Assembly: GCA_016222805.1 (NCBI GenBank)
Contig: JACRQG010000028.1
Coordinates: 103,860-167,859 of the forward strand
Source of the DNA: Verrucomicrobiota bacterium
GTDB lineage: Bacteria; Verrucomicrobiota; Verrucomicrobiia; Opitutales; Opitutaceae
Direction: 5' to 3'
Length of the DNA stretch: 64,000 nucleotides
The notes beneath the pieces are model-generated. The model saw only the letters and a program-made list of their open reading frames with translations. It did no database searches and had not been told where the DNA came from. Position numbers and translations under genes: made by a program. Positions 31,534 through 43,000 of the stretch are shown here, one piece after another. Positions within the stretch are counted from its first letter, which is position 1. Each line of letters opens with the position of its first letter.

Positions 31534-32286
31534 ATGCGTCGTTGTCTTGGAATGATCGCCTTTGTCCTCGTTGCATCGCCGCTGCTCGCGGCCTCGCCGG
31601 CAGCCGCCCCGGCTGGCAAATGGATGTCGCTCTTCGATGGACAGTCGCTGGCCGGCTGGCAGGTACGCTGTTTGCCGGCGGATGCCGGCAAGGTCTTCTG
31701 GTCGGTCCGCGATGGGGCGATCGAATGCGACTCTCTCGGGCGCAAGGAGCACGATTACGTCTGGCTGATGCACGAAGGGGAGTGGGGTGACTTCGAACTC
31801 GAGCTGGAATTTCAGGCCTTCCGGTCGTCTCCCGGAAACACCGGCGTGCAGATTCGGAGTCGCTACGACGCCAGCGCGACGGCCCCGAAAGGAGGCTGGC
31901 TCGACGGTCCACAGATCGATCTTCACCCTCCGGCACCCTTCCGGACCGGATTGATCTACGACGAGACCCGGACCGAGAAGCGCTGGATCTTTCCGAGTCG
32001 CCCGTCCTCGAAGCTCGATCCGCTGCCGCTCCCGCCGGGTTTCACGTTTCGCTACGCGGAAGATGGGGGTGGCTGGAATCACCTTCGCCTCGTGGCGCGA
32101 GGCACGAAAATCCAGACGGTGCTGAATGGGGTCACGATGGCGGATTTCGATGGTCGGGGCATTCTCGACAACGAGGAGCACCGGCGCCTGAACGTCGGCC
32201 TGCGGGGGCAGGTGGCGCTGCAATTGCACGTGCGCGACGAACTGAAAGTGCGCTTTCGCGCCCTCCGCCTCCGGGAGCTGCCCTAG
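31534..32286 (+). CDS. DUF1080 domain secreted protein
   Basis: Signal peptide MRRCLGMIAFVLVASPLLAAS; WMSLFDGQSLAGWQV...FWSVRDGAIECDS; FRSSPGNTGVQIRSRY. Confidence 0.9.
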   Translation: MRRCLGMIAFVLVASPLLAASPAAAPAGKWMSLFDGQSLAGWQVRCLPADAGKVFWSVRDGAIECDSLGRKEHDYVWLMHEGEWGDFELELEFQAFRSSPGNTGVQIRSRYDASATAPKGGWLDGPQIDLHPPAPFRTGLIYDETRTEKRWIFPSRPSSKLDPLPLPPGFTFRYAEDGGGWNHLRLVARGTKIQTVLNGVTMADFDGRGILDNEEHRRLNVGLRGQVALQLHVRDELKVRFRALRLRELP

Positions 32287-32319
32287 CCGGCCTACATCCC
32301 GGCGCGGCTCAAGTCCGCT

Positions 32320-32720
32320 ATCGAAGGACGAAACATCGCACGGTGTAGCCGGCCGCGTTGAGGCCGGCCTCGACTCGGGGATCGAAGGCCCCGGCCGGGG
32401 TCGCCGCCCCCGGCGACAACAGAACCATCGCGCACCGGTGCGAAGGGGATCGATACCCGTACACTCCTCCGAAGGTGTGCATCCGGGCCAACGAAGCTGC
32501 CTGAGGCGGAGCCGAAAGCGTGGCCGTGCGGCAAGGGCCGCGATCGAAGGACGAAACCTCGCACGGTGTAGCCGGCCGCGTTGAGGCCGGCCTCGACTCG
32601 GGGATCGAAGGCCCCGGCCGGGGTCGCCGCCCCCGGCGACAACAGAATCATCGCGCACCGGTGCGAAGGGGATCGATACCCGTACACTCCGGAGGTGTGC
32701 CTCCGGGCTGACGAAGCTGC
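32320..32720. repeat. Two ~180-bp near-identical direct repeats (32320-32500 and 32543-32720), hairpin-rich, noncoding
   Basis: Both copies run atcgaaggacgaaac[a/c]tcgcacggtgtagccggccgcgttgaggccggcctcgactcggggatcgaaggccccggccggggtcgccgcccccggcgacaacagaa[c/t]catcgcgcaccggtgcgaaggggatcgatacccgtacactcc...acgaagctgc. Confidence 0.95.
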
Positions 32721-32737
32721 ACTTGAGAACCCGCTAT

Positions 32738-33742
<1,005 letters not shown>

Positions 33743-33871
33743 GGCCGCAGCCTGCTGGGGCCGGTAGCGGATCGCGAGCCCTCTCCTGGCAGACCCTTTC
33801 CCGCCGGAGTCGCCTCCGGCCTTGCCGCCGGTGTTTTCGAGGATAACCTCCCGGGTTGACCCACCCACCCC

Positions 33872-35029
33872 ATGAAGACCCTTCGATTGTACTATGCCAC
33901 GAACCGCAAGCACCAGGGCAAGGACCGCTGGCAACCCATCGGCTACGACACCCGGTTCAGCGACGACGGCGCGGAGAACCTGCGCTTCGGCGTCGTGGAA
34001 CTCGATGCCGACGAAGCGGTGATCGCCAGGCATCTCGGTGCTGACTGCGGCTTTGGTCGCGGCGACGGCAACGCCCTCGCCGGAGCGTTTGGCCGGCAAC
34101 TGAAACGGGGTGAGGCGCGCATCTCCCCCTACCGCGAGGCGATCGACGCGGCCAAGCCGGACGCAGTGCAGCCTGCCCGCGCCTTCGGCTCGCAGGCGAT
34201 GTTTGGGGATCTGCAGGATGCCATGCGGAAGAGCAGCGACGTGCTGGTCTACATCCACGGATTCAACGTCAGCTGGAACGATGCGGTGGCTTCCGCCCTG
34301 GCCCTGCAGGAAAGCCTCAACCAGTCCGACCAGGGCAAACCGGATCAGCAGGTCCTCGTCGTGCTCTTCTCCTGGCCCTCCGATGGCAAGGCCCTGCCGT
34401 ATGTTTCCTACAAGTCCGACCGGGTGGAGGCGCGGGCCTCCGGCGGCGCGGTCGGCCGGGCCCTGCTCAAGCTGCGGGATTTCCTGCTCAAGGTGCGCAC
34501 CCTGGATGCCCGCGGCCGGGATGTCGCCTGCGGCCAGGAACTCCATCTCCTGTGCCATTCCATGGGCAACTACGTGCTGCAATGCGCCCTGGAGCGGATG
34601 CACGAGCACACGCCGGGCAACTCCTTCCCGCGCCTCTTCGAGCATGTCTTCCTGTGCGCCCCCGATGTCGACGATACCGCGCTGGAGCCGGGCCAGCCGC
34701 TGGGGGCCGTGCACGAACTCGCGATGCACGTGACCGTGTACTACAACCGCGAGGATGTGGCGATGTACGTCTCCGACTATACCAAGGGGAACGCGGAGCG
34801 ACTCGGGCACAACGGGGCCGCCCGGCCGGCGCAGTTGCACAACAAGGTGCACCAGGTCGACTGCTCACCGATCGTCACGGGAACGGTGGAGCACAGCTAT
34901 TATCAGGACGGTCGCGTCAACCAGGACCTCCGGATGAGCATCGCCAGCGTGGATTTCGACTCGCCGGCCCGCACGCGCCGCCGGAGCTACGACCTGCCCA
35001 ACGTCTGGGTCCTCGGTCGGACCGAATAG
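33872..35029 (+). CDS. Alpha/beta hydrolase of DUF900 type
   Basis: [62 protein letters not shown]. Confidence 0.85.
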   Translation: MKTLRLYYATNRKHQGKDRWQPIGYDTRFSDDGAENLRFGVVELDADEAVIARHLGADCGFGRGDGNALAGAFGRQLKRGEARISPYREAIDAAKPDAVQPARAFGSQAMFGDLQDAMRKSSDVLVYIHGFNVSWNDAVASALALQESLNQSDQGKPDQQVLVVLFSWPSDGKALPYVSYKSDRVEARASGGAVGRALLKLRDFLLKVRTLDARGRDVACGQELHLLCHSMGNYVLQCALERMHEHTPGNSFPRLFEHVFLCAPDVDDTALEPGQPLGAVHELAMHVTVYYNREDVAMYVSDYTKGNAERLGHNGAARPAQLHNKVHQVDCSPIVTGTVEHSYYQDGRVNQDLRMSIASVDFDSPARTRRRSYDLPNVWVLGRTE

Positions 35030-35085
35030 GAGGGGTGGAGCCGGCCCGTTCGAAGCCGCCGGCCCCACCCGACCGGAAGCGGCGC

Positions 35086-35379
35086 TCAGTCCGCGCTCTT
35101 CTTCTTGCCGCCCTTCTTTTCGCCACCGCCGGCGTTGAATTCCTCGCGGCTGAGGAATCCGTCCTTGTTCTTGTCCAGGTCGGCGAACTTGGCCTTGGCG
35201 GCCGGTTCGTCGAGCTTGCCCTTCATCGCGGCGACGTACTCGGTCGAGGAGACCTTGCCGTCACCGTTGGTATCGGCGGCCACGAACGGGCCCTTCTTCT
35301 TGGCTTCGTCCGCGGCGTGCAACGCCAGCGGGAGACTCAGGCAGGCGGCCAGGGCCGCGGTCAGGAGTGATTTCTTCAT
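35086..35379 (-). CDS. Small secreted EF-hand protein
   Basis: Signal peptide MKKSLLTAALAACLSLPLALHA; DTNGDGKVSSTEY and DKNKDGFLSREEF calcium-binding loops. Confidence 0.9.
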   Translation of the reverse strand: MKKSLLTAALAACLSLPLALHAADEAKKKGPFVAADTNGDGKVSSTEYVAAMKGKLDEPAAKAKFADLDKNKDGFLSREEFNAGGGEKKGGKKKSAD

Positions 35380-35640
35380 GGTGATCGAAGGATCGCGGGC
35401 TTCGACGCCCGGCCGGCGGCGGATCGATCGGGGTTTTCGCAACCGTCCTCCGGCGGAGCGGGATAAGCGACACGGAAGTTTGAATACAGGGGGTGACGGC
35501 TTCGCCTTCCGTCCGGGCTTCCGCCGGTCGCGCGCGGTCCGGCCGGCGGCGACAAGATTCGCGTGATTTTGGTCAAACGACGCGCAGACTCCTGGGGGCC
35601 TTTTGGAAACGATCCCCGGGTCTCCAACGTCTCCTGCGCC

Positions 35641-37410
35641 ATGGCCCCTACTTGCGGTATCCTGCCTGATCGTGCCTTGGCCCTGGTGCGAATGGTTTTG
35701 GCGGGGATATTGCTGGCGGCGGCGGTCGGGTGGTCTTCGGCGGCGGCACCGGCGACGGCCGTGTTCGAGAGCCCGGCGGCTCCGCCGGTGGCGGGGCGCA
35801 TCGACGAACTGGTCTTTGCCCAGCTTGCGCGCCTGAACCTCCCGCCCGTGCTGTGTTCGGATGCGGTGTTTGTCCGGCGGGCTTTCCTCGACATCACCGG
35901 CACCCTGCCGACGGCGGCCGAGGTTCGGGCCTTCCTGGCGGATCCGGACACCGCGAACAAGCGACGCCGGCTGATCGACACGCTGCTCGAGCGCCCGGAG
36001 TACGCGGACTACTGGGCGATGAAGTGGGGCGATCTCCTGCGCATCAAGGCGGAGTTCCCGGTGAACCTGTGGCCCAATGCGGCCCAGGCCTACCACCGCT
36101 GGGTGCGGGCGGCGGTGGCCTCGAATCTGCCGTACGACCGGTTCGCGCGCGAGTTGTTGACTGCCAGCGGGAGCAACTTCCGGGTGGGGCCCGCCAATTT
36201 CTACCGGGCCATCCAGAACCGGACCCCGGAGGGAATCGCCGTGGCGGTGGCGTTGACCTTCATGGGGGCACGGGCCGAGAACTGGCCGGCGGAACGGCGG
36301 GCGGACATGGCGGTGTTCTTTTCCCAGGTGGGCTACAAGCCCACCAGCGAGTGGAAGGAGGAACACGTGTTTTGGGATCCCCTGGGCACGAGCGCGGCGA
36401 CGGGCAACACGGCGCCCGGACGTCCGGCGGTGGCGACGATCGCCGAAACGCTGGCCAAGGCGCCGGCGGTGGCCCCGGTGCCGCCGTCGACGGCGCCGGA
36501 CAAGCCGAGAAACGCCCGCCTGCCGGACGGAACGACGGTGGTCCTGCCGCCGGACCGCGATCCGCGCGAGGTGTTCGCCGACTGGCTGGTCGATGCGAAG
36601 AATCCCTCCTTCACGCATCCCATCGCGAACCGGGTGTGGTCGTGGTTCCTCGGCCGGGGCATCGTGCAAGAACCCGACGATTTTCGGGCCGACAATCCCC
36701 CTGCCAATCCAGCCTTGCTGGCGTACCTGGCGGACGAACTGGTCTCCCACCGTTTTGATCTGAAGCATCTGTTCCGCCTCATCCTCAATTCCAGCACCTA
36801 TCAGATGACGGCCATGCCGCGCGGGACGACGCCGGAGGCGGCGGCCGCGTTTGCGAGTTATCCGCTGCGCCGTCTCGACGCCGAGGTGCTGATCGACGCG
36901 ATCAACCGGATCACCGGCACGACCGACCTCTACACCAGTCCGATCCCGGAGCCGTACACGTACATTCCGGCGGACATGCCTGCGGTCGCGATCGCGGACG
37001 GCAGCATCACGAGCCCCTTCCTCGCCCTGTTCGGCCGTTCGGCGCGGGCCACGGGCATGGAAAACGAGCGCGACCACAAGCCGGTGCCGGCGCAGTGGTT
37101 GCACCTCCTGAATTCGAGCCACATCCAGCGCAAGCTGGAGCAGGGGCCGAAACTCAAGGCGGTGCTCGATTCGGGCAAGGCACCGGCGGCCGTCGTGGAG
37201 GAACTGTACCTGACCTTTCTCTCGCGGTTTCCCACCGAGGCCGAGCAGAAGGAGGCCGCCACGCTTGGCCAGCTCCAGACCGTGCGGCCCGCCAAGGGCG
37301 CCAAGGCGCCGCCCGGTCCCCCCAAGACCGTGCTCGTCAAGCGCCGCGAGGACTGGCTGGACCTCGCCTGGGCCCTGCTGAACAGCTCCGAGTTTCTTTT
37401 CCGTCACTAG
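35641..37410 (+). CDS. DUF1549/DUF1553 domain protein
   Basis: IDELVFAQLARLNLPP, FVRRAFLDITGTLPTAAEVRAFLAD, HPIANRVWSWFLGRGIVQEPDDFR, LFRLILNSSTYQ, LNSSEFLFRH. Confidence 0.9.
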   Translation: MAPTCGILPDRALALVRMVLAGILLAAAVGWSSAAAPATAVFESPAAPPVAGRIDELVFAQLARLNLPPVLCSDAVFVRRAFLDITGTLPTAAEVRAFLADPDTANKRRRLIDTLLERPEYADYWAMKWGDLLRIKAEFPVNLWPNAAQAYHRWVRAAVASNLPYDRFARELLTASGSNFRVGPANFYRAIQNRTPEGIAVAVALTFMGARAENWPAERRADMAVFFSQVGYKPTSEWKEEHVFWDPLGTSAATGNTAPGRPAVATIAETLAKAPAVAPVPPSTAPDKPRNARLPDGTTVVLPPDRDPREVFADWLVDAKNPSFTHPIANRVWSWFLGRGIVQEPDDFRADNPPANPALLAYLADELVSHRFDLKHLFRLILNSSTYQMTAMPRGTTPEAAAAFASYPLRRLDAEVLIDAINRITGTTDLYTSPIPEPYTYIPADMPAVAIADGSITSPFLALFGRSARATGMENERDHKPVPAQWLHLLNSSHIQRKLEQGPKLKAVLDSGKAPAAVVEELYLTFLSRFPTEAEQKEAATLGQLQTVRPAKGAKAPPGPPKTVLVKRREDWLDLAWALLNSSEFLFRH

Positions 37411-37438
37411 TCCGGACCCTCGACCCAAGGACCCCTCC

Positions 37439-38827
37439 ATGAACCCGCTCACCCCTCCCGCCTTCTCCCAAGTGCCCCTGGGCATGAGCCTCAGCCTGCC
37501 CATGACACGGCGCGACGCCCTGCGCGTGGGTCTGTTCAGCACCGCGGGCATGCTGTTTGCGGACGGTTCCGTGATGGGCGCACCTGCTCCCGTCGCGCCA
37601 GCAGCGTCGCCAGTGAAGGCGCGGGCCCGTTCGGTCATTCAGATTTTCCTGTGGGGCGGCATGTCGCACATCGACACGTGGGATCCGAAACCCGAGGCCG
37701 GGTACGACTACATGGGCGAGTTTGCGAAGGCGATTCCGACCAACGTCGATGGCATCCGGGTGGGCGAGCTCTTCCCGAATCTCGCCAAGCAGGCGGACAA
37801 GTACGCCCTGATTCGGAGCATGACCCACCGCAACAACGGCCACGAGACGGCGGCGTACCTCATGCAGACCGCGCACGCCCCCGGCGAGCGGCTGGCCTAT
37901 CCGAGTGTCGGTGCGGTTTTCTCGCTCTTCAAGAGCCCGACCTACAAGGGCATGATTCCGCCCTATGTCGTGCTGACGCAGCCGCAGGGGCGCTTTTCCG
38001 AGGAGGGGTTTCTCGGTCCCAAGCTGAAGCCGTTTGCCACGGGCGGCGATCCGAACGCCCCCCGGTTCGAGGTTGAAGGGGTGGTCTCCCGCGGAGTGAC
38101 CGATGCCCGGCAGAAGGCGCGGCGGGAATTGCTGCAGAAGATGGACACGATGGGGGCCGCCATGGCCGCAAGTCCGCAGCTCCGTGCCTCCGAGGAGGCC
38201 AAGAGGCAGGCCTATGACCTAATCCTGGGCGAGGGGCGCGAGTACTTCGATCTCTCCAAGGAGAAGCCGGCGCTGCGCGACCGCTATGGCCGGCACACCT
38301 TCGGGCAGGATTGCCTGGCCGCGCGGCGCCTTGTCGAGGCGGGGGTGCCCTACATCGTGATCAACTACCCCGGTGGCTGGGACACGCACAGCAATCACTT
38401 CGCGACCATGCGACGGCAATGCCCGCAGCTGGATCAGGGTCTCGCCGCCCTCCTGCAGGATCTGCAGGAGCGTGGCCTCTTGGAAACCACGATCGTCTGG
38501 TGCTGCGGTGAGTTTGGCCGCGGTCCCAAGGTCGACTGGCAGCCGCCGTGGAACGGTGGGCGCAACCACTACGGCAACGTCTTCACCGCCCTGGTGGCCG
38601 GTGGCGGATTCAAGGGCGGGCAGATTGTCGGCGAGTCCGACAAGCGGGCCGAGGAGGTGAAGAACCGCCCGGTGTACCCGGTCGACTTGTTGGGCAGCAT
38701 CTATGCCCTCGGCGGCATCGATGCTTCGGCCAAGTTGCCTCACCCGATGGGGGCTGAGGCCCATGTGCTGCCCGCGGCGTCCGAAGGGGCGAAGTCGGGC
38801 GGACTGCTGAAGGAAATCATGGCATGA
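37439..38827 (+). CDS. DUF1501 domain protein
   Basis: TRRDALRVGLFSTAGML, IQIFLWGGMSHIDTWDPKPEAG, WCCGEFGRGPKVDWQPPWNGGRNHYGNVFTALVAGGGFKGGQIVGESDK. Confidence 0.92.
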   Translation: MNPLTPPAFSQVPLGMSLSLPMTRRDALRVGLFSTAGMLFADGSVMGAPAPVAPAASPVKARARSVIQIFLWGGMSHIDTWDPKPEAGYDYMGEFAKAIPTNVDGIRVGELFPNLAKQADKYALIRSMTHRNNGHETAAYLMQTAHAPGERLAYPSVGAVFSLFKSPTYKGMIPPYVVLTQPQGRFSEEGFLGPKLKPFATGGDPNAPRFEVEGVVSRGVTDARQKARRELLQKMDTMGAAMAASPQLRASEEAKRQAYDLILGEGREYFDLSKEKPALRDRYGRHTFGQDCLAARRLVEAGVPYIVINYPGGWDTHSNHFATMRRQCPQLDQGLAALLQDLQERGLLETTIVWCCGEFGRGPKVDWQPPWNGGRNHYGNVFTALVAGGGFKGGQIVGESDKRAEEVKNRPVYPVDLLGSIYALGGIDASAKLPHPMGAEAHVLPAASEGAKSGGLLKEIMA

Positions 38828-41025
38828 AGCGCTACCTTCCCACGGGGTTCCGGGCAGGCTTGGCGATGTGGTGCGCCCTCGCCGCGACGGCCTGGGGCCA
38901 GCGGAGGCCCCATATTGGCTATGCCTACCCGGCCGGTGGGCAGATCGGCACGACGTTTCAGGTCAAACTCGGTGGACAGGATCTGGACGAAGTGACGTCG
39001 GCCCTGATCACCGGCAACGGGGTGACCGTGAAGTCGGTCGAGGTGCTTCGCCGCCTCAACAACCAGGAGATCCAGCTGATCAATGAGCAGCTTCGCGCGT
39101 TGCGGCGCGCGGCGCCCCCCGCCGGAAAGGTGCCGGCTCCGGGGCCGGCTGCCGGCACTCCGCAGGACGAAGCTTCCCGGAAACTCGTCGAGCGCATTGA
39201 GCGGCGCGTGCGCGAATGGGTGCAGACCCCGGCGTGCGCGTCGATCGCGAGCATCGTCAACCTCGAGTTGATCGTCGCACCCGAAGCCGCGCTCGGTCCG
39301 CGGGAACTGCGGCTGGTGTCCCCGCGCGGGGTCTCGAATCCGCTGACCTTCGTGGTGGGGCAGTTTCCGGAGTATTCCCGGAAGCCGATGTTGACGGCGA
39401 CGATTCAGATCCTCGGCAAGGAGGCCGGGGCGCTGCGCAAGCGCCCGCCGGAGGAATTGGAGGATCGCGTCGCCCTGCCGTGCACGCTGAACGGCCAGAT
39501 TGCCTCCGGGGAGGTCAACCGCTATCGCTTCGAGGCCAGCAAGGGACAGCGCCTGGTGATCTCCACGCTGGCCCGGCAGTTGATTCCCTTCGTGGCGGAT
39601 GCGGTGCCCGGCTGGTTCCAGCCGGTCGTGGTCGTCTACGACGCCCAGGGCCGGGAACTCGCCTACGCCGATGACTATCGTTTCAAGCCCGATCCGGTGA
39701 TTGTCTTCGAGGTGCCGCGGGACGGGGAGTACGTCTGCGAGGTCAAGGACAGCTTGTACCGGGGCCGGGAGGACTTCGTCTACCGCCTCACCATCGGGGA
39801 ACTGCCGTTTGTCACCAGTGTGTTTCCGCTCGGTGGCCAGGTGGGTGCGGCTCGCCTGCCGGCGATGCAAGGGGTGAACCTCATTGACGCCGACCTCACC
39901 TCCGCGTGGAACGGCAAGGTTCCCGGGATCTGGCCGCTGGCGGCGAGCCGGCTGGGCTACGAGTCGAACCGCGTGCCGTTTGCCCTGGACCGTCTGCGCG
40001 ATGAGTTCGAGCAGCCGGATCTTCCCGCCGGAGCGGCGCAGCGCGTGGAGCTTCCCGTGGTCATCAACGGCCGCATCGACCGGCCGGACGATTGGGATGT
40101 CTATGAATTCACGGCCTCGGCCGGCCAGGCGATCGTCGCCGAGGTGCAGGCGCGGCGACTCGACTCCCCGCTCGATTCCGTGCTGAAGCTCACCGACGCC
40201 GCCGGCCGGGTGATCGCCTTCAACGACGACCGCGAGGATCTGACGGCCGGGCTCAACACCCATCATGCCGACTCGTACCTGATGGCCAAGCTGCCCGCGG
40301 CGGGCGCCTACCGCCTCCACATTGGTGATACGGCCCGCCAGGGCGGCGAGGAGTATGGTTACCGTCTGCGGCTGGGACCGCCGCAACCCGATTTCGACCT
40401 GCGGGTCGTGCCGACCAGCGTGAGCCTGCCGGCCGGCTCCACCACGGCGCTGACGATCTTTGCCGTTCGCAGGGACGGCTTCAATGGCCCAATCAAATTG
40501 GCGTTGAAGGAGGCCGTGGGCGGAATCACCGCGGTCCCTGTCACCCTGGCCGCCAACCAGACCACGACGCGGCTGACGATTCGAAGTGGACCGCAGGCCA
40601 CGAAGGGGCCGGTGCGACTGGTGGTGACCGGCACGGCGAAGATCGGCGCGAACGAGGTGGTTCGTCATGCGGTGCCGTCCGAAGACAAGATGCAGGCGTT
40701 CCTGTGGCGCCACCTGGTGCCAGCGAGTGAGCTTCCCGTCGTCGTGTTCGACCGAAACTACCAGCCCGAGGCGCGGCGTCCGCTCCCGGCGCGCCCGGCA
40801 CCGACCCTGGCGGCCACGGTGGCGGCGGTCGCGCAGGCCGCGGCCGTTCCGTCCACGCCTGCGCCGGCGCCGACTACAACCAGCGGCACGTCCTCCGACA
40901 AACCCAAGTTCTCCAAACAGCAGATTGCCGGACGGCTCCGGCAGCTGAAGCTGCTCTACGAGGAAGGACTGCTTTCGGACGATTTCTACCTCGTCAAGGT
41001 CGCCGAGTGCGACGTGGCGCAGTAG
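38824..41025 (+). CDS. Pre-peptidase C-terminal (PPC)-domain secreted protein with SHOCT-like C-terminus
   Basis: ATGA overlap with the DUF1501 gene; PPC-like YRFEASKGQRLVISTLARQL and DVYEFTASAGQAIVAEVQARRLDSPLDSVLKLTDAAGRVIAFNDD; C-terminal LRQLKLLYEEGLLSDDFY. Confidence 0.8.
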   Translation: MKRYLPTGFRAGLAMWCALAATAWGQRRPHIGYAYPAGGQIGTTFQVKLGGQDLDEVTSALITGNGVTVKSVEVLRRLNNQEIQLINEQLRALRRAAPPAGKVPAPGPAAGTPQDEASRKLVERIERRVREWVQTPACASIASIVNLELIVAPEAALGPRELRLVSPRGVSNPLTFVVGQFPEYSRKPMLTATIQILGKEAGALRKRPPEELEDRVALPCTLNGQIASGEVNRYRFEASKGQRLVISTLARQLIPFVADAVPGWFQPVVVVYDAQGRELAYADDYRFKPDPVIVFEVPRDGEYVCEVKDSLYRGREDFVYRLTIGELPFVTSVFPLGGQVGAARLPAMQGVNLIDADLTSAWNGKVPGIWPLAASRLGYESNRVPFALDRLRDEFEQPDLPAGAAQRVELPVVINGRIDRPDDWDVYEFTASAGQAIVAEVQARRLDSPLDSVLKLTDAAGRVIAFNDDREDLTAGLNTHHADSYLMAKLPAAGAYRLHIGDTARQGGEEYGYRLRLGPPQPDFDLRVVPTSVSLPAGSTTALTIFAVRRDGFNGPIKLALKEAVGGITAVPVTLAANQTTTRLTIRSGPQATKGPVRLVVTGTAKIGANEVVRHAVPSEDKMQAFLWRHLVPASELPVVVFDRNYQPEARRPLPARPAPTLAATVAAVAQAAAVPSTPAPAPTTTSGTSSDKPKFSKQQIAGRLRQLKLLYEEGLLSDDFYLVKVAECDVAQ

Positions 41026-41077
41026 CGGCGGGGCGGGATGCGGCGCCCGGTTTTCCGGCGGAAGCGCCGCGCCACCG

Positions 41078-42136
41078 TCACGCCACACCGACCCGGTAGA
41101 CCAGGGTGTGCCGGTAGGTTTCTCCGGGCCGCAACACCACCGAGGGGAATTGCGGCTGGTTGGGGGAATCGGGAAAGTGCTGCGGCTCGAGGCAGAAGCC
41201 GTGGCGATGCAGGTAGACGCGTCCACCCTTGCCCGTGATCGTGCCGTCGAGGAAGTTGCCGGCGTAGAATTGCATCCCCGGTGACGAGGACAGGAGCTCG
41301 AGTGTGCGGCCTGTGCGAGGTTCGACGACGCGGGCGTGCCGCGCCAGTTCGCCGGCCGGCTTGTCGATCACCCAGTTGTGGTCGTAGCCGAGCCCGTGGC
41401 GGAGTTGTTCGTCGTCAGCGTGGATGCGGGCGCCGATCGCGGTCGGGGTGCGGAAGTCGAACGGGGTTCCGGCAACCGCGCGGAGTTCCCCGAGGGGAAT
41501 GAAGTGGCGGTTGATCGGGGTAAATCGGCTCCCGAAGATCTGCAGCACGTGCCCCAGGACATCGCCGGCGCCGGCGAGGTTGAAGTAGGAGTGCTGCGTC
41601 AGGTTGACGACGGTCGGCCGGTCGGTCGTGGCGGAGAGTTCGATGCGCAATCCGTTCTCCTCGGTCAGGGTATGGTCAGCGGTGACGGCGAGGTTTCCCG
41701 GATAGCCCTCTTCGCCATCCCGGCTCAGATAACGCAGGCGGAGGATGGGGGTACCCGTTCCATCGAGAACGGTCGGCTCCCAGGTCACCTTGTCAAAGCC
41801 GCGGACTCCGCCGTGCAGGGTGTTGGGCGGGTTGTTTTCCGCCAGGCGGTACTCCTGGCCGTCGAGAGTGAACCGCGCCCCGGCAATCCGATTGGCGTAG
41901 CGGCCGACCAGGCAGCCGAAGAAGGGAGTCTTGCGCAGGTAACCGTCGAGTTGGTCGTAACCAAGCACGATATCCTCGAGGTGGCCCTCCCGGTCCGGGG
42001 CGAGAAAGGAGACGATGATCCCGCCATAGTTGGAGAGCCGCACTTCGACGCCGCGGGAGTTGCGGAGCGTGTAGAGCTTGACGTCTTCACCCTGGGACGT
42101 GCGCCCGAAAGGCTGGGAGGAAAGGAGGGCCGACAT
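41078..42136 (-). CDS. Aldose 1-epimerase (galactose mutarotase)
   Basis: LSNYGGIIVSFLAPDREGHLEDIVLGYDQLDGYL, FFGCLVGRYANRIAGARFTLDG, NTLHGGVRGFDKVTWE, NLTQHSYFNLAG. Confidence 0.95.
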   Translation of the reverse strand: MSALLSSQPFGRTSQGEDVKLYTLRNSRGVEVRLSNYGGIIVSFLAPDREGHLEDIVLGYDQLDGYLRKTPFFGCLVGRYANRIAGARFTLDGQEYRLAENNPPNTLHGGVRGFDKVTWEPTVLDGTGTPILRLRYLSRDGEEGYPGNLAVTADHTLTEENGLRIELSATTDRPTVVNLTQHSYFNLAGAGDVLGHVLQIFGSRFTPINRHFIPLGELRAVAGTPFDFRTPTAIGARIHADDEQLRHGLGYDHNWVIDKPAGELARHARVVEPRTGRTLELLSSSPGMQFYAGNFLDGTITGKGGRVYLHRHGFCLEPQHFPDSPNQPQFPSVVLRPGETYRHTLVYRVGVA

Positions 42137-42306
42137 CGGGCCGGGAGTATCGATGAAAGCGAGCGGCGCGGGCGATGCTTTTCGCGAACCGGGGGCCCTC
42201 GCTTCCCGCCCGGCCCCTGCGCCCTCGCGTCGGTTGCCGGTCAAGATCCGCGCATCGCCCGCCAAGCGATGACCGGCACGCCGTCGGATCCGGCGTAGCT
42301 TTCCGC

Positions 42307-42747
42307 ATGAGAGCAATCCTGGCGGCAGTGGACTTCTCCGGGGTGAGCGAATCCGTGGTGACGCAGGCGGCGCGGCTGGCCCGGGCCGTGGGCGGAAAGG
42401 TGGTCCTGGTGACCGTTCTGGTCGAGCCGGTGTTCCTGCAGGAGGATGGTGCACCGTCCCAGCGGGTCGGGGAGTTGACCGTGGCGCACGAGCGTGAGGT
42501 GCGTCGTCGGCTCGCGGAATGGCAGGAGCGGCTGCAGGCCACCGGCGTGATGGTCGAGACGGCGGTGCGCAAAGGGGTGCCGGCTCCGCACCTGCTGCAG
42601 GAGGCGGAGGAGCACGACGCTCGCTGGATCGTGATCGGGTCGCACGGTCACAATGCCCTCTTCGAGTTGATCGTGGGCAGCACGACCCAGTCCGTGCTCA
42701 AGCGGGCGCGTCTGCCGGTGATGGTGGTGCCGGCGACGAGAGAGTGA
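42307..42747 (+). CDS. Universal stress protein family (UspA-like)
   Basis: MRAILAAVDFSGVSESVVTQAARLA ... ARWIVIGSHGHNALFELIVGSTTQSVLKRARLPVMVVP. Confidence 0.92.
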   Translation: MRAILAAVDFSGVSESVVTQAARLARAVGGKVVLVTVLVEPVFLQEDGAPSQRVGELTVAHEREVRRRLAEWQERLQATGVMVETAVRKGVPAPHLLQEAEEHDARWIVIGSHGHNALFELIVGSTTQSVLKRARLPVMVVPATRE

Positions 42748-42896
42748 CCGCGGAAGCTACCCATGGAATCGCCTTCGCGCGCACCCTCTCACTGACCCGC
42801 TAAGTTGGGCCCAGGCGTAACACCCAGCTTCTGCACGTCATTCTCGCTGTAGGCGCGACGACCTCCTCGCGCGCGGAGTGCCGGTGGTGCCTTGGC

Positions 42897-42916
42897 GCGG
42901 GGTGACGGCACCCCGC
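42897..42916. repeat. Palindrome gcggggtg-acgg-caccccgc, REP-like family
   Basis: 8-bp perfect arms in an intergenic region. Confidence 0.7.
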
Positions 42917-43000
42917 CCACACTTCCGGCCATCAGGTCTGACACGGTGCTTTGCCGGCGGTGAGCGGGTCACCGGGGGGCGGACTCACCTTCGGGTCGCT

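Noticed and set aside
42804-42810. GTTGGGC in an intergenic region, possible attC end
   Set aside because: No matching R'' box or ~143-bp attC-like sequence nearby, and far from intI; chance heptamer.
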